Assembly (NCBI RefSeq): GCF_910594005.1
Contig: NC_057847.1
Span: forward strand, 28,123,001-28,187,000
Length of the DNA: 64,000 nt
Reading direction: 5' to 3'
Origin: Cervus elaphus
Lineage: Eukaryota > Chordata > Mammalia > Artiodactyla > Cervidae
Part shown: positions 1-10,450 of the stretch, one piece after another
How the letters are laid out: each line of letters starts with the position of its first letter
Position numbering within the stretch: position 1 is the stretch's first letter
Position numbers and translations under genes: made by a program
The notes under the pieces: generated by a model
What the model saw: the letters and a program-made list of their open reading frames with translations, nothing else
Database searches by the model: none
Told to the model about the DNA's origin: nothing

Positions 1-72
1 GAGGAGCCTGGCAGGCTACAGACCATGGGGTCACAAAGAGTTGGACATGACTAAGCAACTAAGCACAGCACA
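1..72 (+). repeat. Bov-tA SINE, 3' end only (cut by window start)
   Basis: The sequence matches the last third of a Bov-tA element: the GAGGAGCCTGGCAGGCTACA block, then the GGTCACAAAGAGTTGGACA block and the GACTAAGCAACTAAGCAC tail. The 5' part lies outside the window. Confidence 0.85.
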
Positions 73-2805
73 CAAAATATATTAGTAATGGCATTTTAAA
101 ACAGTAGCAGCAAATCTAAAATTCTCAAATTGTACATACAAGGTTAGACAGCTTTGAAGTGCCATAAATGACGCAGATTGGTCACCTTGGTCTCATGAAT
201 TTTAAATTTAGCAATAGAAAATCAACAAAGATTTGATACCAAGGATAAAACATATCTAAGGTGCATATGATGAAATTATTACATCCCCCTTAGAAATAAA
301 CCTAAAGCCACCATAAACCTTGAATTTCTATAGTTTTGAAACCAAGTTGCCTTTATCATCTCTGTTCACATTTTGAAGGACTGTAGTTGTACATTTTGTG
401 AGAAAACGCACATTTGACAGTCACTTATTCTTGTATTCCCCAGCATAAAGTCAGAACTATTTATTTCAGAAAGGTTAATTTCAAGTCAAGCTTCACTTTT
501 TGTTTTAAAATAGGTCTTAAGAGAGACTATTTAAGCATAGCCTTAATTTAATTGTTTTAGCACCCAGGAAACTCATTTAAAAATAAGGACATTTATAACA
601 AAGAGAAGCTGCCATGGCAAAGAAATTATTACATTCTCTGCTCCCTGCAGATTTTTGATTCATTGTTTTACAAGCCCACCTCAATTTAATTGCTTTTTTT
701 TTCTTTTTCTTTTCTACCCTATAAACTTATAAAATGGTCTCAGTGCAGGAAAACTGCCATTTGCTGGAACTGGCAAATAGGTCATCCTAGTCAGTAATAG
801 CAACCGAGAGCAGGTATCAAAAGATGCAATTTCAAAAACATAGCTTTTAAAAGAACATACATAACGTTTTTCTTCTTGCTGAGAGAGCCAGTGAGTGTTA
901 GAAACAACATTTAAATTGAGATTTTCTGTGGACATCATCCCTATTCTTCATCCCACAAAGTTTTGGAAGAGAGAGTTAAGTCCCAGGTCATTGGAGCAGG
1001 ATTTAATCTTGGGAAAAAAGAATGATATATCTCTGACATTGCTTTTTAAGGGCTAAGTTCTGAAAGATGTTACTGCCTGTCTAGGAAATCACCCTTCTGG
1101 CTCTTGGTTTCAGATTTTATTTCATTCCTCATGTCCCTCTCCATATGATATGTGGATGAATTAAGATCAAAATCGTTCAGTCTGGAAAAAGATTTAACCT
1201 GAGATCTGAGGAAAAGGGGCTGGAGATGAAGAGCAACCTCAAAAGTTCATGAAGAGACTATGACAGCTTAGCAAAAGCCATACTCCAATAAAAGTCTGAA
1301 AAAATGCAGATATCAAGCAACAGATATGTGTTTCCAACCATAGGGGGAAGCCTGCAAAATTTTTGCTGGATGGCATTGGAACTGTGAGAACTACAGAAAT
1401 TCCTGGCACAAATGACTTCATACAGACTGAAACACTAAGAGATGTGACCAAATTCTACCACAACTGCTAGCAGCCTAAGACCCAGGGAGGCTTAGTGGTA
1501 ATCCAAAACCAGACAAACCAAAACCCAAAACAAACAAATGAACCCCAAAATGTTTAATGTAATGTTATAGGAACTCACAGCTGAAATCAATTTCAATGCT
1601 TTCCTTTTTGACTGTCAAAGAAAAGGCTGGTAAATGTCTTATAAGACATGAGGAAGAGGGCTAAAGAACATTTTTGGGAAAACCACTGAAGTTCCTCAAA
1701 AATAACAGTCATCAATTATATTCAAATGGTTATGATGTTGGCTAGAATGAAAAGAATATTTGTTATCATGATGTTAAAATTTATTTTTAATAATATTAGC
1801 TTCCAAGTTTGGAAACAAATCAAGATAAAACCATCTAAAGGATTATAATATTTTTAAAATACTATTTCCAGTGTTACTTTTACTAGGAAACTTGCCTCAA
1901 TGCCTAAAAGTTAATGTGAAGAAGATTTAGAACTACCTATGATGAATGATCTGGAATTCAATGTAAAGGAATGAATTCGTTGAATTCCCCCCAAATTCAA
2001 TGAATTTGGGTTGGTGGGATGAGAAAGTCATGTTTGAAAACCATGTGGCTTAGAAGGCTATGCTTGGGTGTATCTGTTGGTCCATATCCAATCCAGAAAT
2101 CAATAGTCACATGAGAGGGAATATAAAATGTCTTAGATCAAGGCTCTCAAATGTCTAAGAAGCTCTGCTATGGAAGGTCTGCTGCTTGAACAAAAACTAT
2201 AGAATCTGCCCTCAGAAATATGAGTGCCTTGAAGAATTAATGGAAAGGAAGAGGAAAGAGAAACACCAATGTAGCCATTCAATTGGCTAAGCAGACATGT
2301 GGCTAAACATTTGCACCTAGGTATGAATAAACAAATATGCTGCAATCACTCCTCTGTAAAGTTGAAGGTTTTGTCCTGAGAGAGAAATTTAATAAATTAT
2401 AAGAAAAGGGGTCTTAGTTTTAGAAATAAATTATCTAGGAATTTATTAATGTTAAAATACTTGTTTTATTTCTATAGCTATCCCAGAGGTCTATATCTTG
2501 GTGTCTTATTCTGAGAAATTGGGACTAATTGGAGAAGAAAAATGGAAGTGGTCTGAAACACAGAATTCTTTAACCTGGCTACTTCTACATATAAGCTAGC
2601 CCCTGGAAGTGGTACAGATGTACAATTTAACTCCTGGTTTCCTTACTTTAGGTGTTTACATTTTTAAAATGATATATTTAGTGTTTTGTGCTTAGGCAAA
2701 GAAATTAAGATTTTCTTAAAACAAATCAAAAGCCAACCATTGTCTGGGTAAGGAAAACGTTTAAATGGTAAAATGAAAGTGATCAGCTAAACCAAGGCTG
2801 AAAAA
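73..2805. other. AT-rich sequence with no recognised gene
   Basis: No ORF above about 75 codons and no ruminant repeat were recognised here. Short ORFs in this stretch resemble no known protein. The one structured item seen is a 21-bp palindrome at 1990-2010. Very old repeats may be present but were not identified by eye. Confidence 0.5.
1990..2010. repeat. 21-bp near-perfect palindrome
   Basis: Arms CCCAAATTCA and TGAATTTGGG are exact reverse complements around a single A. Just upstream are two GAATTC boxes separated by three bases. No function is implied. Confidence 0.7.
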
Positions 2806-3017
2806 AAGTGACAGTGGAAGTTGCTCAGTCGTGTCCAACTCTTTGCCACCCCATAGACTGTAGCCTGCCAGGCTCCTCTGTCCATGGAATTCTCCTGGCC
2901 ATAATACTGGAGTGGGTAGCCATTCCCTTCTCCAGGGGATCTTCCCAACCCAGGGACTGAACTCAGGTCTCCTGCATTGCAGGCAGATTCTTTACCATCT
3001 GAGCCACCAGGGAAGCC
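2806..3017 (-). repeat. Bov-tA SINE
   Basis: Antisense Bov-tA, about 210 bp. Reading left to right on the plus strand it runs from the tail block (GTTGCTCAGTCGTGTCCAAC) to the tRNA-like head (TGAGCCACCAGGGAAGCC). It is essentially complete. Confidence 0.9.
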
Positions 3018-3082
3018 AAAACCAAAACTATGATTTATTAAATAGATATTTAATGAGCTTCTGTCATTTAAATGGCACTATG

Positions 3083-3354
3083 CTGCTGCTGCTAAGTCGC
3101 TTCAGTCGTGTCCGACTCTGTGTGACCCCATAGACGGCAGCCCACCAGACTCCACTGTCCCTGGGATTCTCCAGGCAAGAACACTGGAGTGGGCTGTCAT
3201 TTCCTTCTCCAATGCATTAAAGTGAAAAGTGAAAGTGAAGTCATTCGGTCATGTCAGACTCTTCGCGACCCCATGGACTGCAGCCTACCAGGCTCCTCTG
3301 TCCATGGGATTTTCCAGGCAAGAGTACTGGAGTTGGGTGCCATTGCCTTCTACA
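3083..3354 (-). repeat. BovA2 SINE with 13-bp target-site duplication
   Basis: A two-unit Bov-A element in antisense: a first monomer after a TGCTGCTGCTAAG start, a linker rich in AAAGTGAAAAGTGAAAGTG, then a second monomer. The exact 13-mer AAATGGCACTATG flanks it at 3070-3082 and 3355-3367, which fixes the insertion boundaries. Confidence 0.92.
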
Positions 3355-3483
3355 AAATGGCACTATGGTGATTGGCCAAACAATCTGAATAAGAAAATGT
3401 GGAAGTGCTTATAATGTCAGTGAGGTCTCTCAGGGTTAAAGGGGGTTAAAGGGGATAAAAATGAATAAAGAGAATTTACTGGC

Positions 3484-6290
3484 TCAGTTCAGATCAGTCA
3501 CTCAGTCCTGTCCATCTCTTTGCGACCCCATGGACTGCAGTATACCAGGCCTCCCTGTCCATCCCAACTCCCGGAGTTTACTCAAACTCATGTCCATTGA
3601 GTCAGTGATGCCATCCAACCATCTCATCCTCTGTCGTCCCCTTCTCCTCCTGCCTTCAATCTTTCCCAGCATCAGGGTCTTTTCCAATGAGTCAGCTCTT
3701 CCCATCAGGTGGCCAAAGTATTGGGGTTTCCGCTTCAGCATCAGTCCTTCCAAAAAACATTCAGGACTGATTTCCTTTAGGATGGACTGGTTGGATCTCC
3801 TTGCAGTCCAAGGGATTCTCAAGAGTCTTCTCCAACACCACAGTTCAAAAGCATCAATTCTTCTACACTCAGCTTTCTTTATAGTCCAACTCTCACATCC
3901 ATACATGACTACTGGAAAAACCATAGCTTTAACTAGATGGACCTTTGTTGGCAAAGTAATGTCTCTGCTTTTTAATATGCTCTCTAGGTTGGTCATAACT
4001 TTTCTTCCAAGGAGTAAGCGTCTTTTAATTTCACAGCCGCAGTCACCATCTGCGGTCATTTTGAAGCCCCCAAAAATAAAGTCTGACACTGCTTCACTGT
4101 TTCCTCATCTATTTCCCATGAAGTGATGGGATCGGTTGCCATGACCTTAGTTTTCTGAATGTTGAGCTTTAAGCCAAATTTTTCTCTCTCCTCTTTCACT
4201 GTCATCAAGAGGCTTTTTAGTTCTTCTTCACTTTCTGCCATAAGGGTGGTGTCATCTGCATATCTGAGGTTATTGATATTTCTCCCAGCAATCTTGACTC
4301 CAGCTTGTGCGTCATTCAGCCCAGCGTTTCTCATGATGTGCTCTGCATACAAGTTAAATAAGCAGGGTGACAATATACAGCCTTGATGTACTCCTTTTCC
4401 TATTTGGAACCAGTCTGTTGTTCCATGTCCAGTTCTAACTGCTGCTTCCTGACCTGCATACAGGTTTCTGAAGAGGCAGGTCATGTGGTCTGGTATTCCC
4501 ATCTCTTGAAGAATTTTCCACAGTTTATTGTGATCCACACAGTCAAAGGCTTTGTCATAGTCAATAAAGCAGAAATAGATGTTCTTCTGGAACTCTCTTG
4601 CTTTTTCAATGATCCAGCGGATGTTGGCAATTTGATCTCTGGTTCCTCTGCCTTTTCTAAAACCAGCTTGAACATCTGGAAGTTCATGGTTCACGTATTG
4701 TTGAAGCCTGCCTGGCTTGGAGAATTTTGAGCATTACTTTACTAGTGTGTGAGATGAATGCAATTGTGCAGTAGTTTTAGCATTCTTCGACATTGCCTTT
4801 CTTAGGAATTGGAATGAAAACTGACCTTTTCCATTCCTGTGGCCACTGCTGAGTTTTTCAAATTTGCTGGCATATTGAGTGCAACACTTTCACAGCATCA
4901 TCTTTCAGGATTTGAAATAGCTCAACTGGAATTCCATAACCTCTATTAGCTTTGTTTGTAGTGATGCTTCCTAAGGCCCACTTGACCTCACATTCCAGGA
5001 TGTCTGGCTCAAGGTGAATAAGCACACCATCGTGATTATCTGGGTCATGAAGATCTTTTTTGTACAGTCCTTCTGTGTATTCTTGCCACCTCTTCTTAAT
5101 ATCTTCTGCTTCTGTTAGGTCCATACAATTTCTGTCCTTTACTGAGCCCATCTTTGCATGAAATGTTCCCTTGGTATCTCTAATTTTCTTGAAGAGATCT
5201 CTAGTCTTTCCCATTCTGTTGTTTTCCTCTATTTCTTTGCATTGATCGCTGAAGAAGGCCTTCTTATCTCTCCTTTCTATTCTTTGGAACTCTGCATTCA
5301 AATGGGTATATCTTTCCTTTTTTCCTTTGCTTTTGGCTTCTCTTCTTTTCACAGCTCTTTGTAAGGCCTCCTCAGGCAACTATTTTGCTTTTTTGTATTT
5401 CTTTTTCTTGGGGATTTTCTTGTTCCCTGTCTCCTATACAATGTCATGAACCTCCATCCATAGTTCATCAGGCACTCTGTCTGTCAGATCTAGTCCCTTA
5501 AATCTATTTCTCACTTCCACTATATAGTCATAAGGGATTTTATTTAGGTCATACCTGAATAGTCTAGTGGTTTTCCCTACTTTCTTCAACTTAAGTCTAA
5601 ATTTGGCAATAAGGAGTTCATGATCTGAGCCACAGTCAGCTCCTGGTCTTGTTTTTGCTGACTGTATAGAGCTTCTCCATCTTTGGCTGCAAAGAGTAAA
5701 ATTAATCTGATTTCAATGTTGACCATCTGGTGGTGTCTACGTGTAGAGTCTTCTCTTGTGTTGTTGGAAGAGGGTGTTTGCTGTGACCAGTGCATTCTCT
5801 TGGCAGAACCCTATTAATTTTTGCCTTGCTTCATTCTGTACTTCAAGGCCAAATTTGCCTGTTACTCCAGGTGTTTCTTGACTTCCTACTTTTGCATTCT
5901 GGTCCCCTATAATACAAAGGACATTGGAGTGTTAATTCTAGGAGGTCTTGTAGGTCTTCATAGAACCGTTCAACTTCAACTTCTTCAGCATTACTGGTTG
6001 GGGCATAGACTTGGATTACTATGATATTGAATGGTTTGCCTTGGAAATGAACAGAGATCATTCTGTCGTTTTTGAGATTGCACCCAAGAACTGCATTTCA
6101 GACTCTTTTGTTGACTATGAGGGCTACTCCATTTCTTCTATGGGATTCCTGCCCACAGTAGTAGATATAATGGTCATCTGAGTTAAATTCACCCATTCCA
6201 GTCCATTTTAGTTCACTGATTCCTAGAATGTTGACATTCACTCTTGCCATCTCCTGTTTGATCACTTCCAATTTGCCTTGGTTTATCATC
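3484..6290 (-). mobile_element. BovB (RTE-type) LINE, 5' truncated, about 2.8 kb
   Basis: An antisense BovB retrotransposon. The 3' end with the CTCAGTTCAG-type tail is at the left, and the endonuclease start is at the right near 6290. RTE elements encode one protein with an AP-like endonuclease followed by a reverse transcriptase. Both domains are recognisable here, broken into several frames. The GC-rich 5' UTR seen in the copy at 56.5-60.05 kb is missing, so this copy is 5' truncated and followed by a CCAT-rich simple repeat. Confidence 0.93.
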
Positions 6291-6325
6291 CACTCACCCT
6301 TCCATCCATCCATCCACACACCCAC
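3502..6325 (-). pseudogene. Decayed BovB endonuclease/reverse transcriptase ORF
   Basis: Minus-strand fragments line up with an RTE protein. The endonuclease start (ELKWTGMGEFNSDDHYIYY) is at 6098-6325 and a second endonuclease piece (VYAPTSNAEE) at 5843-6061. The connecting region is at 4858-5379. The reverse-transcriptase palm, with FIDYDKAFDCVDH, GVHQGCILSPCLFN and the YADD box, is at 4056-4694. The thumb and C-terminal part is at 3502-4089. The last two overlap in different frames, so there is a frameshift near 4.07 kb. The GDWNAKVG endonuclease motif of the better copy is garbled here. The copy cannot make a whole protein. Confidence 0.9.
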
Positions 6326-6340
6326 TCACCCATCCACAGA
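6291..6340. repeat. CCAT/CACC simple repeat
   Basis: Imperfect tetranucleotide run (CCATCCATCCATCCA, then CACCCACTCACCCATCCA) directly at the 5' truncation point of the BovB copy. Confidence 0.75.
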
Positions 6341-6660
6341 TTTATTCAAACAGATAGTAGATATCTACCTGCTATATGGCCAGATAGGTGCTAGAAATAT
6401 GGTGAAGAACAAAAAACAGACAAGATTTCTGCTCCCATGGAACTTTCAACCCCTTTAGCTGGGAAGAGTGACAATAATTATATAATTGACATATATGACT
6501 TATACATGATAATATATGACAATAATATATGATTGCTAGCCAACGTAAGTGTGCTGAAGGAGAAAGGAGAGCATATTACGAAGGACCAGAGGTCAGAGAA
6601 AGCTTCCCTAAGGAAGCAGTGATGGAAATGACAGCTGAAGGCTGGGAGAAGAGCATTCAC
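6341..6660 (-). repeat. Old L2 LINE fragment
   Basis: Antisense to the L2 3' end. Recognisable pieces are the GAAGAACAAAAAACAGACAA stretch with CTCCCATGGAACTTTCA, and the GGTCAGAGAAAGCTTCCCTA block. It is diverged and interrupted by AT-rich sequence. Confidence 0.5.
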
Positions 6661-6989
6661 GGTGAGAAACTAGCCTGTGTTTCTTGCCTGTGTTGAGATT
6701 AGTGACTCCAGAGTTGGACTGAAAGATTGCTTGACTCTTCTTGGGCAGAGTTGGAGGAAAACATGAGTAGGGGCACCCTCTTACCTCCACAGTCATTCCG
6801 GTTCTTGTTACACCCCCAGCCTTGCTTTCCATGAATAGTAAGTACCACTGTTACCCTAGGTAACTCTTCTTTGAATGTTATTATAAGGAAATATGGGCTT
6901 TAGAAGATACAACTTATGGTGCCAGTCCTGAAAACACATCACTGGTCCTATTTCGCTTCTGCTTATTAGTGATGAGTAACGACACATGG

Positions 6990-7165
6990 GATTATTTTCT
7001 GAGTCAGGAGACCTGGATTCCAGCATTCAGTTTGCTGCTAGCCAGGTGATGAGTGTGGGCATGCCGCTGAATCTCCCTGTGCCTCAACTTCCTCAGTTAT
7101 CACATGGGATTCGCATTATGAATTCAGCCTCACTGTATTGTTGTGAAGGTTAAAATAACACAAAA
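6990..7165 (+). repeat. MIR SINE
   Basis: Matches a MIR in sense: GAGACCTGGATTCCAGC, then the CTCCCTGTGCCTCAACTTCC core, then the TTGTTGTGAAGGTTAAAATAA end. Confidence 0.7.
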
Positions 7166-8779
7166 ATTTACGTTTGAAAAATGAGTTTTATTGTTATTAT
7201 ATTACTAGTCATATTGAATCAGTTGCTACTGTTGTTTTTGGTGTGGAATAACTTCTATACAAGCTTCAACAAAATATGTCTTCTGATGTCTTACTGGGTA
7301 AAGTGAAACTTGGACAGATATAAATGTGAATGAGTGCCTTTACAGGTTTTTCATCAGTTTAATGAGAAAACTAATATAGTACTTGCTAGGTTTCCACCAA
7401 TGTGGGGTTGAGAGGGTTAATGTGCTTAGAGCTTTTTGAAAGTAGGTTGCTTCCTGAACACAAATATAAATCTCACTTGTTATTATTACTATCATTATAG
7501 CTGATGTTTCTTTTTTAACACATTAACTTTCCTCCACTGAGCAAACTGCTCAATTGTTGGGAAGACTCATGTCGTCATTCATCTCTTCTTGATGTGTCTC
7601 GCTGCTGTTGAGCTAAACAATTCTTTAGCTCCCAGGGTGCTTATTTAATAAATGATGCTGTGAAGTTCCCAAAGAAAGACTTTCAATTTTCCTCTTGTGT
7701 GATGGCTGTGATCAAGTTCCAACACCCTGTGGTCTGGTTCAATGAGAATGTACACTTGGAACTCATTCACTAACTTGCTTTTTGTATTTAATCTGTTAAG
7801 TTCTATAAACTGTAGAAGTACCTAATGCTTTTCTTCTTCTCTTGACAATTTTCTCCTTTGCTTTCCCTCAAACTTGGGGGAAAAAAGTTAATTGCTATAT
7901 ATTTTTGAGCTAATTTTCTCTGACTTCTGCAAGATACTGTGAAGAAGGTTATCTGTATTTTATGTATCTCTTAAAATGCACAAACACACACACACACTAC
8001 ATCCTGGCTAGAAGTTGAGTGGAAATAATAGCTGATGCACTGAAGTTGTAGAATCATGGCGTTATTAGAGATTTTGAGATCAAGTTTAACTTATTCATTT
8101 CCCAGGTGAAGGAACCGAGGCCAGAGTTTATATGTGGAGCCACGATCACAGGACAAAGGCAGTGCTAAAATGTGACCTGACAACCAAATCCAGCCACACC
8201 CATTCTTTGTATTGTCTATTTGCACTACAATGAGATGAGTAGTTTCCTCTTCCTTGTTTTGTTTCTAATTTTACTTAATAATCGATTATTTTTTAATGAG
8301 GTATTATTGACACATGACGTTATATTTGTTTCAGATGTACAACATGATGATTTGATATTTGTGTATATTCCAGAGTTGAGCACTTTTAACAGAGACGATA
8401 TGACTCTCAAAACAAGGTATTTACTGCCTGGCTGGCCCTCACATAAAAGATCACCCATCTCTCTCTAGACTTTCGGAGTCTTCTGCTTCCAGCTGGTAGA
8501 AGAGCAGACTTGAAGTATGTATGAAGTGGGGGCTGGGGAGGTGTGGGGGTAGCCAGGCCTGGAAGGTATACACTGATTCTGCCCACATTCCATTGGTGAG
8601 CATTCATCATAGGACCATGACTTTTAATGGACAGCTAGTTGTCTGTGCCACACTTGGGCAGAAACTGTTGGTTTCCTACAGTGTAGTAGATAGTTTGTGG
8701 GTATCTGCTCAATACATGGCCCCCATCCCTGAGAACTATAGCCTTCCAAAGAGTGGGCTTCTTTAGCCGTGTCTTTACT
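7166..8779. other. Intergenic sequence with minor repeat traces
   Basis: No gene recognised. It holds a short CA run near 7983-7997 and a MIR-like antisense stretch around 8070-8195. An AT-rich L1-like stretch lies around 8290-8390 (TTGTTTCAGATGTACAACATG). ORFs of about 80 codons at 8.2-8.8 kb fall in these repeats or have no recognisable product. Confidence 0.45.
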
Positions 8780-8988
8780 GGTGGTTTAGTTGCTAAGTCA
8801 TGTCTAACTCTTGTGACCCCATGGACTGTAGCTTGCCAGGCTCTTCTGTCCATGGGATTTCCCAGGCAAGAATACTGGAGTGGGTTTCCATTTCCTTCTC
8901 CAGGGAATCTTCCTGACCCGGGGATCAAACCCACGTCTTCTGCACTGGCTGGGAGATTCTTTATGAGGGAAGCCACCAGGGAAGCCCA
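8780..8988 (-). repeat. Bov-tA SINE
   Basis: Full-length antisense Bov-tA from the TTGCTAAGTCATGTCTAAC tail to the GCCACCAGGGAAGCCCA head. Confidence 0.9.
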
Positions 8989-9100
8989 AGATACAAGGAA
9001 AGCATCATAATTATAATTAGTAATATAAAATTTACAAGGAAAGGTAAAAGATTACTGTCTTTCAGTATTCTTCAACACAATAGGAAAGGAAAAGGAAAAG

Positions 9101-9225
9101 GAAAGTGAAGTCGCTCAGTCGTGTCCGGCTCTTTGCGACCCCGTGGACTGTAGCCCACCAGGCTCCTCCGTCCATGGGATTTTCCGGGCAAGAGTACTGG
9201 AGTGGCCTGCCATTTCCTTCTCCAG
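9101..9225 (-). repeat. BovA-type SINE fragment
   Basis: Antisense partial element: AAAGTGAAGTCGCTCAGTCG through CCATTTCCTTCTCCAG. The tRNA-like head is missing. It is preceded by an AAAGG-repeat stretch at about 9084-9104. Confidence 0.88.
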
Positions 9226-9633
9226 TAAAGTGTTTCAACTGGACACAGAAGCTGTGGGACGGCCACCTGTAGTCCTCACAGAGAGGCAGAGAAAGCCACA
9301 TGGCAGAATAAGTCAAGGATGAAGCAGAGACACCCAAAGCAGAGACAAGAGGCCATGGGGCTCCCTGAAGAACACAGTTTCTTTGGTTCCCGATTCTTTT
9401 TGGATTCCTGGTTCTTCTTTTGCATGAGGCCCATCTGTCCTTCCTAATTTTGAGACTTTTCAGATACCCATGGTAGTGGACATGTATGGTTTCTATCTAC
9501 CCTGAGCCCTTTCCTTTATATAGGGGAACAACTCTTCCTCCACGCCATACTATGAGCCAACATGTGATCTCATGACCTTGCTTTTTTATCCTCAGTGATG
9601 AATACACATACATATGTATACATACATATATAG

Positions 9634-9841
9634 CTGACTGTTGAACAACACAGGTTTGAAATGTGTGAGTCTATCTATATGTGGAGTTTTTTCAGTCAAT
9701 ATACAATAAGTCTTCTGTAGCTATGGATTCCATGTCCATGGATTCAATCAACTTCTGATCATATACTAAAGGGACTTGAACATCCATAGAGGGTGGGAAG
9801 CTGTCCTCGAACCAGTGCCCCATGGTAACAGAGGGACAACT
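9634..9841 (+). repeat. Tigger-like DNA transposon fragment
   Basis: It begins CTGACTGTTGAACAACACAG and ends GAGGGACAACTG. These resemble the two inverted ends of a mammalian Tigger/mariner-type non-autonomous element. The interior is shortened and diverged. The family name is tentative. Confidence 0.45.
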
Positions 9842-9872
9842 GTGTGTGTATGTGTGTGTGTGTGTGTATACA
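9842..9872. repeat. TG microsatellite
   Basis: Interrupted (TG)n run next to the transposon end, continuing into a short TACATACAT stretch. Confidence 0.85.
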
Positions 9873-9889
9873 TACATAAAGTGGAATAA

Positions 9890-10450
9890 TTATTATTCAC
9901 CCTTAAAAAGAAGGAGATTCTGTCATATGCTACAGATGAGGAACCTGGAGGACATCATGCTAAATGAAATAAGCCAGTCATGAAAAGACAAATGATGTAT
10001 GATTATAGTTATACAAGGCACCTAGAGTAGTCAAAATCACAGAGACAGAAAGTAGAACAGTGGTTCCAGGGGCTGGGGTCTTGTTGAGACCAGGCAAATC
10101 CACAGAGACAAAGAGTACGTTAGTGCTTGCCATAGCTGGAGGGAGCGAAGAATGAAGAGTGACTGCTGATAGGGACAAGTCTTCCTTTTGGAGTAATTAA
10201 AATGTTATGGAATCAAAACCAATACAATATTGTAAAGTAAAACAAAGAAAGAAAGAAAAGAAAAAAACAAACAAAAAAGGCCAAAAAAATGTTATGGAAT
10301 CAGATAATGGTGATGGTGATACATCTATACGCACATAATAAAAAACTGCTGGGTTTTAAATTGTTTTTTTTATTATTTTAAAGAATTGTATACTTTAAAA
10401 GCACGAATTTTATGATATGTAAATTCCATCTCAGTGAAGATGTTATTTTT
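9890..10450 (+). repeat. Old L1 3' end, with a small younger insertion inside
   Basis: Sense match to an L1M-type ORF2 end and 3' UTR: GAGGACATCATGCTAAATGA, then AATAAGCCAGTCATGAAAAG, then ACAGAAAGTAGAACAGTGGT. The end is a TTTTATGATATGTAAATTCC stretch. It is interrupted at 10216-10285. Confidence 0.65.
10216..10285 (+). mobile_element. Very short L1 tail insertion flanked by 17-bp repeats
   Basis: About 70 bp consisting of an L1 3' end fragment (CAATACAATATTGTAAAGTA) and an A-rich GAAAGAAAGAAAAG tail. The exact 17-mer AAAATGTTATGGAATCA flanks it at 10199-10215 and 10286-10302, as expected for target-primed reverse transcription. Confidence 0.75.

Noticed and set aside
3461..4126. 221-codon plus-strand ORF
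   Set aside because: It is the antisense shadow of the BovB reverse transcriptase at 3502-4694. The same antisense frame recurs at 16938-17507 and 56599-57185 because all three are BovB copies.
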